In this document: in pieces, positions 9,858 through 20,220 of the stretch
Layout: each line of letters starts with the position of its first letter
Numbering within the stretch: the stretch's first letter is position 1
NCBI RefSeq assembly: GCF_014518315.1
Contig: NZ_JACVEL010000001.1
Coordinates: forward strand, 186,001 to 250,000
Direction of reading: 5' to 3'
DNA from: Taishania pollutisoli
GTDB taxonomy: Bacteria; Bacteroidota; Bacteroidia; Flavobacteriales_D; Crocinitomicaceae
Length of the DNA stretch: 64,000 bases
Notes under the pieces: generated by a model
The model's database searches: none
Told to the model about the DNA's origin: nothing
Seen by the model: only the letters and a program-made list of their open reading frames with translations
Program-made: the position numbers and the translations under genes

Positions 9858-10072
9858 GAGGTGTTTTTTTATTTTTTAGCTGCAACAAAAGTAGAGAAAC
9901 TTTTTCAATTGGTCGAGGCAACAGGTCAGTTTTTGCGCTATTTCAACAGAAAACTCCTTGTAATCCGGCGGAAAAACAAGCAATCGTTCCCCCCTGTCTA
10001 TCACTACCTTGTTTTGAATAATTCTAAATTAACTTTTTTAGCTTTTTTTATACAAACTTTCCATGAATGAAC

Positions 10073-10103
10073 TTGTTAAAATTATCGAAAATGGTTAATT
10101 TCG
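10073..10103 (+). promoter_or_regulatory. Candidate promoter of the AcnB gene
   Basis: TTG at 10073-10075 is followed after 20 bases by TAATTTCG at 10096-10103, close to the Bacteroidota TTG-(19-21)-TAnnTTTG consensus. Transcription would start near 10110 and leave a leader of about 195 bases before ATG 10305. The remainder of the 9858-10304 gap shows no gene, and I see no riboswitch or clear hairpin in it. Confidence 0.45.
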
Positions 10104-10304
10104 CATGACTTAAAAATTTGATCGATTTACACAAAAAATGGTGTTTGACACAGACAAAAACAAAGAAGCACAGACACATCGTCCTCTTGCATTCTCATGT
10201 ACAATTCTATCCACACTCTTTTGGAACGTAAACGCTTCAGAACACGCATAGCAGGAATAATATTTTAATTAAAACTTCTTTAAACACAGAAACGATTGCC
10301 CAAC

Positions 10305-13067
10305 ATGAACACTTATAGCGAATACATAAAAGAAATTGACGAACGAAAAGAGCAGGGACTACATCCAAAACCAATTGACGGAGCAGAATTATTGCGTGAA
10401 ATTATCGCACAAATTAAGGATTCAGAACACCCCCACAGAGCAGACTCTATTCACCATTTCATCTACAACACCTTGCCCGGGACTACGAGTGCTGCCGGTG
10501 AGAAGGCAATATTCTTAAAAGAAATTATTCTTGGTGAATCAGTGGTGGCAGAAATTTCTCCTGTCTTTGCATTCGAATTACTGTCACACATGAAAGGCGG
10601 CCCTTCAATTGAAGTATTGTTGGATTTAGCACTTGGCAATGATGAGTCCATCGCTAAACAAGCGGCTGAAGTACTAAAAACACAAGTGTTCCTGTATGAT
10701 GCAGATACCGATCGATTGAAAGAAGCATACAATAGCGGGAATCCAATTGCCAAAGCTATTTTGGAAAGCTATGCAAAAGCAGAGTTTTTTACGAAATTAC
10801 CGGAAGTGCCGGAAGAGATTAAAATCGTAACGTACATCGCTGCCGAAGGTGATATTTCTACTGATTTGCTGTCTCCGGGAAATCAGGCTCACTCACGATC
10901 CGACCGTGAATTACACGGTAAATGCATGATTACCCCTCAGGCACAGGAAGAAATCAGAGCATTGCAAAAACAACATCCGGATAAGAGTGTGATGTTAATT
11001 GCTGAAAAAGGAACAATGGGAGTTGGTTCTTCCCGCATGTCAGGTGTAAACAACGTGGCACTATGGACAGGAAAACAAGCAAGTCCTTATGTTCCGTTTG
11101 TAAACATTGCACCAATTGTTGGCGGAACAAACGGAATTTCTCCGATTTTCCTGACTACGGTTGACGTTACCGGAGGTATTGGCTTGGATCTTAAAAACTG
11201 GATGAAGAAAGTTGATGCGGACGGAAATGTTGTTCGAAATGAAAATGGAGACCCGGTACTGGAAGAGGTTTATTCTGTTGCAACAGGTACTGTTCTTACA
11301 ATCAATACAAAAACAAAGAAATTATACAACGGCGACACAGAATTAATTGATATTTCAAAAGCATTGACGCCACAAAAAATGGAATTCATCAGAGCCGGTG
11401 GTTCTTATGCCATTGTATTTGGTAAAAAAATCCAAACCATTGCTGCAAAAACGTTGGGAGTTGAAGCTCCGGTAGTATTTGCACCTTCAAAAGAAATTTC
11501 ACACGAAGGACAAGGACTGACAGCGGTTGAAAAAATATTCAACCGAAACGCGGTTGGTGTAACTCCGGGGAAAGTCCTGCACGCAGGTTCTGATGTGCGC
11601 GTAGAAGTCAATATCGTAGGTTCACAAGACACGACAGGATTGATGACTGCCCAGGAATTGGAATCCATGGCGGCTACCGTTATTTCACCAATCGTTGACG
11701 GCGCCTACCAGTCGGGATGCCACACCGCTTCTGTGTGGGATAAAAAAGCGCAGGCAAATATCCCGAAGCTGATGAAGTTTATGAATGATTTCGGAGTGAT
11801 CACTGCCCGTGACCCGAAAGGCACTTATCATTCCATGACTGACGTTATTCACAAAGTACTGAATGATATCACCATTGATGAATGGGCAATCATTATTGGC
11901 GGTGATTCGCACACACGTATGTCAAAAGGAGTTGCCTTCGGAGCAGACTCCGGAACGGTTGCATTGGCATTGGCAACGGGTGAGGCATCAATGCCGATTC
12001 CTGAATCTGTAAAAGTAACATTTAAAGGATCGATGAAAGAACACATGGATTTCCGTGATGTTGTTCATGCCACGCAATTGCAAATGTTACAACAATTTGA
12101 TGGTGAAAATGTATTCCAGGGTAGAATCATTGAAGTTCACATCGGGACATTACTCGCAGATCAGGCATTCACATTCACAGACTGGACAGCCGAAATGAAA
12201 GCAAAAGCATCCATCTGTATCTCACAGGACGACACTCTGATTGAATCACTGGAAATCGCAAAAAGCCGTATCCAAATCATGATTGACAAGGGAATGGACA
12301 ATAAAAACCAGGTACTTCAGGGATTGATCAATAAAGCAAATAAACGAATCGCTGAAATTAAATCCGGTGAAAAGCCGGCACTAACCCCGGATGCAAATGC
12401 GAAGTATTATGCGGAAGTAGTCATTGACCTGGACATCATTGATGAACCAATGATTGCTGACCCGGATGTAAACAATGCCGACGTTTCTAAACGATACACC
12501 CACGATACGATTCGGGAACTTTCCTACTACGGGGGAGACAAAAAAGTAGACCTTGGATTTGTCGGTTCGTGTATGGTACACAAAGACGATTTGAAAATCG
12601 TTTCCCAAATGCTGAAAAACATTGAAAAACAAAAAGGAAAAGTTGAATTCAATGCACCATTGGTAGTCGCTGCTCCGACGTATAATATTATTGATGAATT
12701 GAAAACGGAAGGAGACTGGGAATTATTACAAAAGTACTCCGGATTTGAGTTTAGTGACCTTTTCCCGAAAAGCACTGCCCGCACAGAATACGAAAACATC
12801 ATGTACCTGGAACGTCCGGGTTGTAACCTGTGCATGGGGAACCAGGAAAAAGCAGCTAAAGGAGACACTGTGATGGCAACATCTACGCGTCTTTTCCAGG
12901 GAAGAGTTGTTGAAGATTCGGAACGTAAAAAAGGGGAATCATTGCTGGCATCCACTCCGGTAGTAGTACTGTCTGCTATTCTTGGACGCATTCCAAGTGT
13001 GGAAGAATACAAAGCTGCAGTGGAAGGCATTAATTTGACGAAATTCAAACCGATAGCAGCTAATTAA
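10305..13067 (+). CDS. acnB: Aconitate hydratase B (AcnB type)
   Basis: 920 residues from ATG 10305; a TTG three codons earlier is less likely. The N-terminal HEAT-like domain (residues 1-160) specific for AcnB is followed by the swivel domain (around 160-370; GTMGVGSSRMSGVN) and the catalytic core. The [4Fe-4S] ligands are C756 (VGSCMVH), C840 and C843 (PGCNLCMGN). AcnB converts citrate to isocitrate in the TCA cycle and also acts on 2-methylisocitrate. It is followed 56 bases later by a second aconitase of another type. Confidence 0.96.
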   Translation: MNTYSEYIKEIDERKEQGLHPKPIDGAELLREIIAQIKDSEHPHRADSIHHFIYNTLPGTTSAAGEKAIFLKEIILGESVVAEISPVFAFELLSHMKGGPSIEVLLDLALGNDESIAKQAAEVLKTQVFLYDADTDRLKEAYNSGNPIAKAILESYAKAEFFTKLPEVPEEIKIVTYIAAEGDISTDLLSPGNQAHSRSDRELHGKCMITPQAQEEIRALQKQHPDKSVMLIAEKGTMGVGSSRMSGVNNVALWTGKQASPYVPFVNIAPIVGGTNGISPIFLTTVDVTGGIGLDLKNWMKKVDADGNVVRNENGDPVLEEVYSVATGTVLTINTKTKKLYNGDTELIDISKALTPQKMEFIRAGGSYAIVFGKKIQTIAAKTLGVEAPVVFAPSKEISHEGQGLTAVEKIFNRNAVGVTPGKVLHAGSDVRVEVNIVGSQDTTGLMTAQELESMAATVISPIVDGAYQSGCHTASVWDKKAQANIPKLMKFMNDFGVITARDPKGTYHSMTDVIHKVLNDITIDEWAIIIGGDSHTRMSKGVAFGADSGTVALALATGEASMPIPESVKVTFKGSMKEHMDFRDVVHATQLQMLQQFDGENVFQGRIIEVHIGTLLADQAFTFTDWTAEMKAKASICISQDDTLIESLEIAKSRIQIMIDKGMDNKNQVLQGLINKANKRIAEIKSGEKPALTPDANAKYYAEVVIDLDIIDEPMIADPDVNNADVSKRYTHDTIRELSYYGGDKKVDLGFVGSCMVHKDDLKIVSQMLKNIEKQKGKVEFNAPLVVAAPTYNIIDELKTEGDWELLQKYSGFEFSDLFPKSTARTEYENIMYLERPGCNLCMGNQEKAAKGDTVMATSTRLFQGRVVEDSERKKGESLLASTPVVVLSAILGRIPSVEEYKAAVEGINLTKFKPIAAN

Positions 13068-13123
13068 TAAACTGTTGCTATTGTTGTATTGATTGGAAAC
13101 AAACTATTTTAAAATGAAGAGAT

Positions 13124-15391
13124 ATGGTATTCGATTTAGACATGATTAAAAAAGTGTATGAGCGTTATCCGGAACGGATCGCTGCAGCACGAAAAGTTGT
13201 AGGAAAGCCTTTAACTCTTTCTGAAAAGATTCTCTATGCCCACTTGTGGGATGGAAATGCAACAACGGAATATGAGCGGGGTAAATCTTATGTGGATTTC
13301 GCGCCGGACAGAGTCGCAATGCAGGATGCAACAGCCCAAATGGCGTTGTTGCAGTTTATGCAGGCAGGAAAAACGAAAGTGGCTGTTCCTTCCACTGCAC
13401 ATGCAGACCACCTGATTCAGGCAAAAATCGGCGCTGACAAGGATTTGCAGGACGCATTGAACAAAAGTAGTGAGGTCTTTAACTTCCTGAGTTCTGTATG
13501 TAATAAATATGGTATCGGTTTCTGGAAACCCGGAGCCGGAATCATTCACCAGGTTGTACTGGAAAATTACGCATTCCCGGGAGGAATGATGATTGGCACA
13601 GATTCCCACACAGTAAATGCCGGTGGACTTGGAATGGTTGCTGTGGGTGTCGGTGGAGCTGATGCAGTTGACGTAATGGCAGGAATGGCATGGGAGTTGA
13701 AAATGCCGAAACTGATCGGTGTAAAGCTGACAGGAAAACTGAACGGATGGACCGCACCGAAAGACGTGATTCTGAAAGTAGCGGGAATCCTCACAGTGAA
13801 AGGAGGTACAGGCGCAATTGTTGAATACTTCGGAGAAGGAGCTGAGGCAATGTCATGTACCGGTAAAGGAACCATTTGTAATATGGGAGCTGAAATCGGT
13901 GCTACGACATCAACGTTCGGTTATGATGATTCCATGAGAAGATACCTGAATGCGACAGGTCGTGCTGAAGTAGTTGCGCTTGCAGATCAGGTAGCTGAGC
14001 ACTTAACAGGGGATGCAGAAGTATACGCAAATCCTGAAAAATACTTCGATCAGGTGATTGAAATCAATCTTTCCGAATTGACACCGCATTTAAACGGGCC
14101 GTTCACTCCGGATTTGGCAACACCTGTTGCTGAATTCAGAGAAAAAGCAATCGCGAATGATTGGCCGTTAGACATTGAATGGGCATTGATCGGTTCATGT
14201 ACCAACTCATCCTACGAAGATTTATCAAGAGCCGCTTCAATTGTAGAAGATGCTGTTAGCAAGGGAGTAAAACCAAAAGCAATTCTGGGAATCAACCCGG
14301 GATCTGAGCAAGTACGTTATACGGCCGAAAGAGACGGATTCATTGATACATTTAAGAAATTTGAATCGGCACGCATCTTTACCAACGCATGTGGACCGTG
14401 CATCGGCCAGTGGGACCGTGAAGGAGCGGAAAAACAAGAAAAGAATTCCATTGTTCACTCCTTCAACCGCAACTTTGCAAAACGTGCAGACGGAAACCCG
14501 AACACGCACGCATTCGTTGCATCACCGGAAATGGTCGCAGCTATTGCCATTGCAGGGAGATTGGATTTCAACCCGATTACAGACACATTGACCAATCAAA
14601 ACGGTGAGCAGGTAAAATTAAACGAACCGACAGGATTTGAGTTACCTCCGAAAGGATTTGATGTCGATGACAACGGATACCAGGCACCGGCTGAAGACGG
14701 ATCAGGTATTGTCGTAGATGTAAAACCGGATTCGGAACGTTTACAATTACTCGAAGAATTCCCGGCATGGGACGGTAAAAACATTACCGGTGCAAAATTG
14801 CTCATCAAGGCATTCGGAAAATGTACAACGGATCATATTTCCATGGCTGGTCCGTGGTTGCGTTACCGTGGTCACTTAGATAATATTTCCAACAACATGT
14901 TGATCGGAGCTGTTAACGCATTCGGCGGGGCAACAAACGAAGTTGTCAATCAATTGACAGGAGCAAAAGGAGAAGTTCCGGCAACAGCAAGAGCGTACAA
15001 AGCAGCAGGAATTCCATCCATCGTTGTCGGTGACCAGAACTACGGTGAAGGATCTTCCCGTGAGCACGCAGCAATGGAACCTCGTCACCTGGGGGTAAAA
15101 GCGGTAATCGTTAAATCATTTGCACGTATTCACGAAACAAACCTGAAAAAACAAGGGATGTTGGGGTTGACGTTTGCAAATGAAGCAGATTATGACAAAA
15201 TCAAAGAAGATGATACTTTTAACTTCATTGACCTGGTTGATTTTGCTCCGGGAAAACAACTGACGTTGGAAATTGTCCACGCGGACGGATCAAAAGAAAC
15301 AATCAAATTGAATCATACTTACAACCATCAGCAAATTGAATGGTTCAAAGCAGGTTCTGCTTTGAATCTGATTAAATTGCAAAATCAGTAA
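13124..15391 (+). CDS. acn: Aconitate hydratase, mitochondrial type
   Basis: 755 residues, the length of mitochondrial-type aconitase, not of the about 890-residue AcnA/IRP type. Signatures: [25 protein letters not shown] (C359), ACGPCIGQW (C423 and C426, the other cluster ligands) and [15 protein letters not shown] in the C-terminal swivel domain. It performs the same citrate/isocitrate step as AcnB but is evolutionarily distant from it. It lies 56 bases downstream of AcnB on the same strand with no terminator between them, so the two are likely transcribed together. A terminator follows. Confidence 0.96.
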   Translation: MVFDLDMIKKVYERYPERIAAARKVVGKPLTLSEKILYAHLWDGNATTEYERGKSYVDFAPDRVAMQDATAQMALLQFMQAGKTKVAVPSTAHADHLIQAKIGADKDLQDALNKSSEVFNFLSSVCNKYGIGFWKPGAGIIHQVVLENYAFPGGMMIGTDSHTVNAGGLGMVAVGVGGADAVDVMAGMAWELKMPKLIGVKLTGKLNGWTAPKDVILKVAGILTVKGGTGAIVEYFGEGAEAMSCTGKGTICNMGAEIGATTSTFGYDDSMRRYLNATGRAEVVALADQVAEHLTGDAEVYANPEKYFDQVIEINLSELTPHLNGPFTPDLATPVAEFREKAIANDWPLDIEWALIGSCTNSSYEDLSRAASIVEDAVSKGVKPKAILGINPGSEQVRYTAERDGFIDTFKKFESARIFTNACGPCIGQWDREGAEKQEKNSIVHSFNRNFAKRADGNPNTHAFVASPEMVAAIAIAGRLDFNPITDTLTNQNGEQVKLNEPTGFELPPKGFDVDDNGYQAPAEDGSGIVVDVKPDSERLQLLEEFPAWDGKNITGAKLLIKAFGKCTTDHISMAGPWLRYRGHLDNISNNMLIGAVNAFGGATNEVVNQLTGAKGEVPATARAYKAAGIPSIVVGDQNYGEGSSREHAAMEPRHLGVKAVIVKSFARIHETNLKKQGMLGLTFANEADYDKIKEDDTFNFIDLVDFAPGKQLTLEIVHADGSKETIKLNHTYNHQQIEWFKAGSALNLIKLQNQ

Positions 15392-15413
15392 TCCATACGT
15401 ATCAGACAGAAAC

Positions 15414-15442
15414 AGGCGGTTTAAATGACCGCCTTGTTTTTT
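15414..15442 (+). terminator. Rho-independent terminator after the aconitases
   Basis: Stem AGGCGGT / ACCGCCT with a 7-base loop, followed by TGTTTTTTAT. It starts 22 bases after the aconitase stop codon. Confidence 0.85.
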
Positions 15443-15528
15443 ATATAGTTAAATAAATGTTAACTTCATCCCCTTTGGAATAAATATTGCGTCTGTATGT
15501 ATAATTTCAAAACAAATTCAAAAACAAC

Positions 15529-17070
15529 ATGAAAGCGATTCTAACGATATTCATTGTATTAACTTCCGTAGTGACCTTTGGTCAGAAGCTAAAATTTAAA
15601 ATCGTCGGACAGGCAGATACGACCGTACATCTTGTAAAATATAGCGGCACGAAGTTATTCTATGCTGATACCGCGGAAATAAAAGGTGGATATGTTGAGT
15701 TTGACGGAGCAAAACAGCAACCCGGAATGCTTGGGATTCTTCTCCCCGGACAGCAATTATTCGAATTTATCTACAACAAGGAAGAAGTGCACATTGAAAC
15801 ACAGAAACCAAATTTTGTAGAAACAATGAAAGTAAAAAAATCCGAAGAAAACAGGATTTTTAATGACTATGTAAAATTTATTAGCGAGCGCAAAACGACC
15901 GCGCAAAAATTAGCGACGGAAATCAATACACTGGAAAAAACAGATCCGAAATACAAAGGACTGGAAGACCAAATCAATGCGATCAACAAAGAAGTAATTG
16001 CCTATCAGCACAACCTGGTAAAAACGTATCCGAATATGTTGGTGGGGAAAATGATCAAAATGACGTTAGAAGTTGAAATTCCGGAACCACCGGTAGATGC
16101 AAAAGGAAATATCATTGACTCCAACTTCAGGTATCATTACTACAGAGATCATTATTTTGACAACACTGACTTTTCTGTGGACGGGTTGGTCAACACATCT
16201 GTTTTCGGTAATAAAATAGAATACTTTTTCGGCAATAAAATGCTGGTACAACATTGGGATACCATTCTCAAATATGCCTATCGTGTAATTGATCAAATGG
16301 ATCCGAAATCCAAAGCATTCGAATACGTTGTTTCATACGTAACAAGTTCATTCGGGAAGAGCAAACAAATGGGGATGGATAAAGTGTACGTGATGATGGC
16401 AGACAAATATTATTGTACACGCAATGCAGAGGGAAAATCTCCTGCTTCCTGGATGACAGAAGACAAGTTGGAAGAATTGTGTGAGAAGATTACCGTTCAA
16501 AAAAACCTGGTGATGGGTGTGAAAGCACCAAACATTATTCTGCCGGACACATTGGACAGACCGTGGGACAAACTAAATTGGATCAATCTACACAAAATCA
16601 ACGCGGAATACACCATCCTGTATTTTTGGGATCCGGAGTGTGGCCATTGTAAAAAAATCACTCCGAAATTAGCCGAATTGTACGACAAGAAATTCAAAGG
16701 AAGAAACATTGAAGTACTTGCCATCGGGAAAGCTTCAGGTGATGATTACAAAAAGTGGAAAGACTACATCGTTAAAAACAAACTGAACTTTCTGAACGTA
16801 GCCGTTACAGAAACGATTTTGAAAATAGGAAAAGAAGATGCACGGATGTTAATTCCGAGATTTACCACTTTGGAATCTATGAATATTCATTTGACCTATG
16901 ATATTTTTTCAACACCTCGCCTATTCGTTTTAGACAAGGATAAGAAATTCATTGCGAAGCAAATTTCCATCTCTCAACTGGAAGACATGATGGACCGATT
17001 GCAGAACAAAACCGATTTACCTAAATTATTTCCTCCGGACAAAGAGGAAGATGAGCAAATGACAAAATAG
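15529..17070 (+). CDS. Secreted thioredoxin-like (TlpA/DUF5106-type) protein
   Basis: 513 residues. A signal peptide (MKAILTIFIVLTSVVTFGQ) is followed by a DUF4369-like beta domain of about 100 residues, a long helical middle (about 115-330), and a C-terminal thioredoxin-fold domain. The redox site C371-G-H-C374 sits in YFWDPECGHCKKITP and is followed by LAELYDKKF and a DVxx-type cis-Pro region near STPRLFVLDKD. Such proteins are abundant in Bacteroidota and are assumed to handle disulfides in the periplasm. The middle domain matches the DUF5106 layout; the substrate is unknown. Confidence 0.85.
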   Translation: MKAILTIFIVLTSVVTFGQKLKFKIVGQADTTVHLVKYSGTKLFYADTAEIKGGYVEFDGAKQQPGMLGILLPGQQLFEFIYNKEEVHIETQKPNFVETMKVKKSEENRIFNDYVKFISERKTTAQKLATEINTLEKTDPKYKGLEDQINAINKEVIAYQHNLVKTYPNMLVGKMIKMTLEVEIPEPPVDAKGNIIDSNFRYHYYRDHYFDNTDFSVDGLVNTSVFGNKIEYFFGNKMLVQHWDTILKYAYRVIDQMDPKSKAFEYVVSYVTSSFGKSKQMGMDKVYVMMADKYYCTRNAEGKSPASWMTEDKLEELCEKITVQKNLVMGVKAPNIILPDTLDRPWDKLNWINLHKINAEYTILYFWDPECGHCKKITPKLAELYDKKFKGRNIEVLAIGKASGDDYKKWKDYIVKNKLNFLNVAVTETILKIGKEDARMLIPRFTTLESMNIHLTYDIFSTPRLFVLDKDKKFIAKQISISQLEDMMDRLQNKTDLPKLFPPDKEEDEQMTK

Positions 17071-17085
17071 AAAAATACACCTTCA

Positions 17086-17114
17086 AAAAAGCAATCTCCG
17101 GGTTGCTTTTTTTT
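17086..17114 (+). terminator. Rho-independent terminator
   Basis: Short stem AAAGCAA / TTGCTTT with an 8-base loop, followed by a run of eight T. It lies 17 bases after the thioredoxin-like gene. Confidence 0.75.
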
Positions 17115-17168
17115 ATTTGTTAATAATTCCTTTACATCCAAAAGTAGGTTCTTAGGGGGCTTCTTTCG

Positions 17169-17176
17169 TAACTTTG
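17169..17176 (+). promoter_or_regulatory. Candidate -7 element of the T9SS protein gene
   Basis: TAACTTTG fits TAnnTTTG exactly and lies 28 bases before ATG 17204. There is no clear TTG at the expected -33 position, so only the -7 box is claimed. Confidence 0.4.
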
Positions 17177-17203
17177 CTCCGCATATTATTTAAAACATTA
17201 AAA

Positions 17204-19486
17204 ATGAAAAAATTATTACTTGCATTTTTTGCGTTGCCAATGATTACCACAGCACAAACAACGGTAAACTTTGATGACGCAGCTAAATGGACAAATGGTA
17301 CTAGTCCAATTGGGTCATATGGAGACAATCATACTTATGTTGACGGTACATTTTCATCAACATGCACACAGTGCCTAAGAGAGACAACTGCTCTTGGAGG
17401 AGGATTACCTGGAGCAAATGGTACTTACGCATATAGACTTCGAAATGCGGATGACGCTTCTTTTGTTGCGACAATCAGTTCCGGAGGTGTTTCTACTTTT
17501 AGTGTCAATATTCGTCGTTGGGATGATAGTCCGAATCCGCAATTTGATATTGAATATTCTACGAATGGTGGTACGTCATGGACATTTGTTACACTAATTA
17601 ATAATGCGGCCCTAGATAATTCAAGTAATTATAAAATTTTCAATGGTACAATCAATAACAGTAACAATAATATTCTTATTAGAATATCAAATCTGAATTA
17701 CTCCGCTTCTGAGCGAATTATGGTTGATGATTTTACATGGTCTCCTTATGTTGCACCTGGATGTAACATTGCAACAGCAGATCTTACTGCATTAACTTGT
17801 AATGACAATACAACAACTGCTGATCCTGCAGATGATTACATTTCATTCTCATTGAATCCTACAGGATCTCAGCTTGGGGCAACTTATACTGTTTCTGTTT
17901 CTTCCGGGACAATCACACCCACAACAGGTACATACGGTGCTGCAACGTCTTTCCAATTACAAGACGGTTCTGCAGGCGCAGGAAACGTTACGGTAACAAT
18001 CACAGATGCGGATGAATCAGGATGTACATTAGATGTAGCAATCACAGATCCGGGATCTTGTTCTTCAGCTGTTCCTGTTATCACAGCTACACCAGCTACA
18101 TTGACTGGATTTAACCACCAGGTAGGAACACCTTCCGCTTCTCAACCGTTTACGGTTTCCGGAATCGCATTGTCAGATGACATAACGGTTACTGCACCGA
18201 CAGGTTTTGAAGTTTCTTTGGACAACACAACATTTACAGCATCCGTTACATTGACTCCTGTTTCAGGAACAGTAGCTGCAACAACAGTTCACGCAAGAGG
18301 AAACGCAGCAATTTACGGACCACTCTCCGGAAACATTATCGCGTCTTCAACAGGTGCGGATAACGATACGGTAGCTGTTTCAGGTTTCGCAGATGACTAT
18401 GTATATTATACAATCGATCAAATCAATGGGACAGATGCAAACGGTGCAGCAGATTCATTGAATGTATTGGTAACAATTACTGGTGTTCTTCACTGTATGG
18501 ACTTCAGAGCTGGTTCAGGATACAACATGGCGATCATCGACGGTTCAGGAGAAGGAATGTACATCTTCGCTACAAATGACGTAAGTGGCTATACAACTCC
18601 TATGGCCGGAGATTCTATCGAGGTAAAAGGAATCATTGATCAATTCAACGGACTGTTACAAGTACGTGCACACGCAATCACATTGTTGGAAAGCGGTGTC
18701 GCTACAAACGCTCCAATCGTAGTTACAGCATTGAACGAGTCTACGGAAAATCAATATGTAACATTGGAAAATGTAACACTGGTTACACCAATCGCGACAT
18801 TCCCGACAACAAATACAAACCTGGATGTAACAGACGGAACGACAACATTCCAGATCCGTATCCTGACTTCTACAAACTTAGGAGGAACACCGGCTCCGCA
18901 AGGACCATTCAACGTAACAGGAATCGGATCCCAGTTTGATTCTTCAAGTCCGTATACTTCCGGTTACCAATTGTTACCTTGCGGTACAGATGCAATTGAA
19001 ATCGTATGTGCAGGTGCTAACTTGCCAAATCTGGCAGTTACAACTGCGGGTATGACTGCTACAGCTACAGCTACAGGTATGACATACCAATGGATCAATT
19101 GTGCTGACAACTCACCTGTTTCCGGAGCAACAAACCGCACATACACTGCAACTACTGCTGGTTCATACGCGGTAATCATCGACAATGGGACATGCGCAGA
19201 TACATCTGCATGTGTTGCGTTAGCAGGAGTGTCTGTTGAAAGCGTAGAATTAGGACAATCAATCGTTGCTTATCCAAACCCTGTTAATGAGCTGTTGACG
19301 ATCAATAACTACAGTAACATGGATGTGACCTATACAATTACGGATATCAACGGTAAAGTTATTTCAGAAACAGCTGTGATCAGTTCTGTTGCAACTGTAA
19401 ACACATTGTCCTGGAACAGAGGTGTTTACTTTGTAACATTCAACGGTGCGAACAATGCAACGCACACATTGAAAGTGATCAAGTAA
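17204..19486 (+). CDS. T9SS-exported protein with OB-fold-like region and C-terminal sorting domain
   Basis: 760 residues from ATG 17204, which begins directly with a signal peptide (MKKLLLAFFALPMITTAQ). The N-terminal 160 residues resemble a choice-of-anchor/MAM-like jelly-roll (TVNFDDAAKW, RLRNADDASF). Repetitive beta domains follow, and around residues 400-510 there is a region like the OB-fold nuclease-associated domains (ITGVLHCMDF, GMYIFATNDV, VEVKGIIDQFNGLLQVRA). The last about 75 residues are a T9SS type A sorting domain (VAYPNPVNELLTI, ITDINGKVI, NRGVYFVTF, TLKVIK). It is inferred to be secreted or surface-attached through the PorU-type sortase. Flanked by terminators; monocistronic. 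Confidence 0.88.
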   Translation: MKKLLLAFFALPMITTAQTTVNFDDAAKWTNGTSPIGSYGDNHTYVDGTFSSTCTQCLRETTALGGGLPGANGTYAYRLRNADDASFVATISSGGVSTFSVNIRRWDDSPNPQFDIEYSTNGGTSWTFVTLINNAALDNSSNYKIFNGTINNSNNNILIRISNLNYSASERIMVDDFTWSPYVAPGCNIATADLTALTCNDNTTTADPADDYISFSLNPTGSQLGATYTVSVSSGTITPTTGTYGAATSFQLQDGSAGAGNVTVTITDADESGCTLDVAITDPGSCSSAVPVITATPATLTGFNHQVGTPSASQPFTVSGIALSDDITVTAPTGFEVSLDNTTFTASVTLTPVSGTVAATTVHARGNAAIYGPLSGNIIASSTGADNDTVAVSGFADDYVYYTIDQINGTDANGAADSLNVLVTITGVLHCMDFRAGSGYNMAIIDGSGEGMYIFATNDVSGYTTPMAGDSIEVKGIIDQFNGLLQVRAHAITLLESGVATNAPIVVTALNESTENQYVTLENVTLVTPIATFPTTNTNLDVTDGTTTFQIRILTSTNLGGTPAPQGPFNVTGIGSQFDSSSPYTSGYQLLPCGTDAIEIVCAGANLPNLAVTTAGMTATATATGMTYQWINCADNSPVSGATNRTYTATTAGSYAVIIDNGTCADTSACVALAGVSVESVELGQSIVAYPNPVNELLTINNYSNMDVTYTITDINGKVISETAVISSVATVNTLSWNRGVYFVTFNGANNATHTLKVIK

Positions 19487-19505
19487 TATTTTTTATAATA
19501 GCAGG

Positions 19506-19538
19506 AAGAGGATGCTCGAATGAGCATCCTCTTTTTTT
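19506..19538 (+). terminator. Strong rho-independent terminator
   Basis: Perfect 10-12-bp stem AGAGGATGCTC / GAGCATCCTCT with loop GAAT, followed by seven T. It ends just before the start of the HD-domain gene. Confidence 0.92.
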
Positions 19539-19546
19539 ATATTTGG

Positions 19547-20218
19547 ATGTTTAATTTAGCTGACTATAGTGTGAAAAATTTAGTAGAACGAATCACTGAT
19601 TTTGTTAAATCGCAAAATAGCGATATTGCAACGGGACATGATTGGTATCACATTGATCGTGTTCGCAAAAATGCATTGTATCTTCAATCACAAGAAGGCG
19701 GAGACAAAGAAGTAATCGAATTGGCGGCATTATTGCATGATATTTCCGATTACAAATTCAACGGAGGAAACGAGCAATTAGGCGGGGATGTTTCTTATAA
19801 CGCGGTTATCTCCGCAGGCGGATCTTCCGAAACAGCTGAAAAAGTAAGAATCATTGTCAACAGTGTATCCTATAAAGGTGCGAATGTAGAAGACACAACT
19901 ACTTCTCTTGAGGCAAAAATAGTGCAGGATGCAGATCGGCTGGATGCAATCGGTGCCATTGGAATTGCCCGGACATTTGCATATGGAGGACATGTGGGAA
20001 ATCCCATTTACGATCCGGAGCTTCCACACAAACTGCACAACACATTTGACGAATATAAAAATGCAAAGTCAACAACAATTAATCATTTCTACGAGAAATT
20101 GTTACTTTTATCCGACAAAATGCACACCGACACCGCCAGACTGATTGCTGAAAACCGAACGGAATATATGAAAAACTTCCTCACTCAGTTTTATCGTGAG
20201 TGGAACAATGATTTTTAA
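19547..20218 (+). CDS. HD-domain phosphohydrolase (YpgQ-like)
   Basis: 223 residues from ATG 19547; an upstream in-frame start would lie inside the terminator hairpin and is rejected. A GTG at 19571 is a shorter alternative. The HD-superfamily metal ligands are visible: HDWYHIDRV (first H), ALLHDISDYK (HD pair) and QDADRLDAIGAIGIART (late D). It matches the YpgQ/YedJ group of small phosphohydrolases, some of which act on nucleoside triphosphates. Only 2 bases separate it from the ROK gene, so they form a unit. Confidence 0.88.
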   Translation: MFNLADYSVKNLVERITDFVKSQNSDIATGHDWYHIDRVRKNALYLQSQEGGDKEVIELAALLHDISDYKFNGGNEQLGGDVSYNAVISAGGSSETAEKVRIIVNSVSYKGANVEDTTTSLEAKIVQDADRLDAIGAIGIARTFAYGGHVGNPIYDPELPHKLHNTFDEYKNAKSTTINHFYEKLLLLSDKMHTDTARLIAENRTEYMKNFLTQFYREWNNDF

Positions 20219-20220
20219 GT

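Noticed and set aside
9858-10304. Gene or riboswitch in the 447-base gap before acnB
   Set aside because: Only a short frame overlapping fsa is possible; no conserved hairpin was recognised.
12527-13048. Minus-strand frame of 173 residues inside acnB
   Set aside because: It lies entirely inside the conserved AcnB C-terminus; low-complexity composition of a shadow frame.
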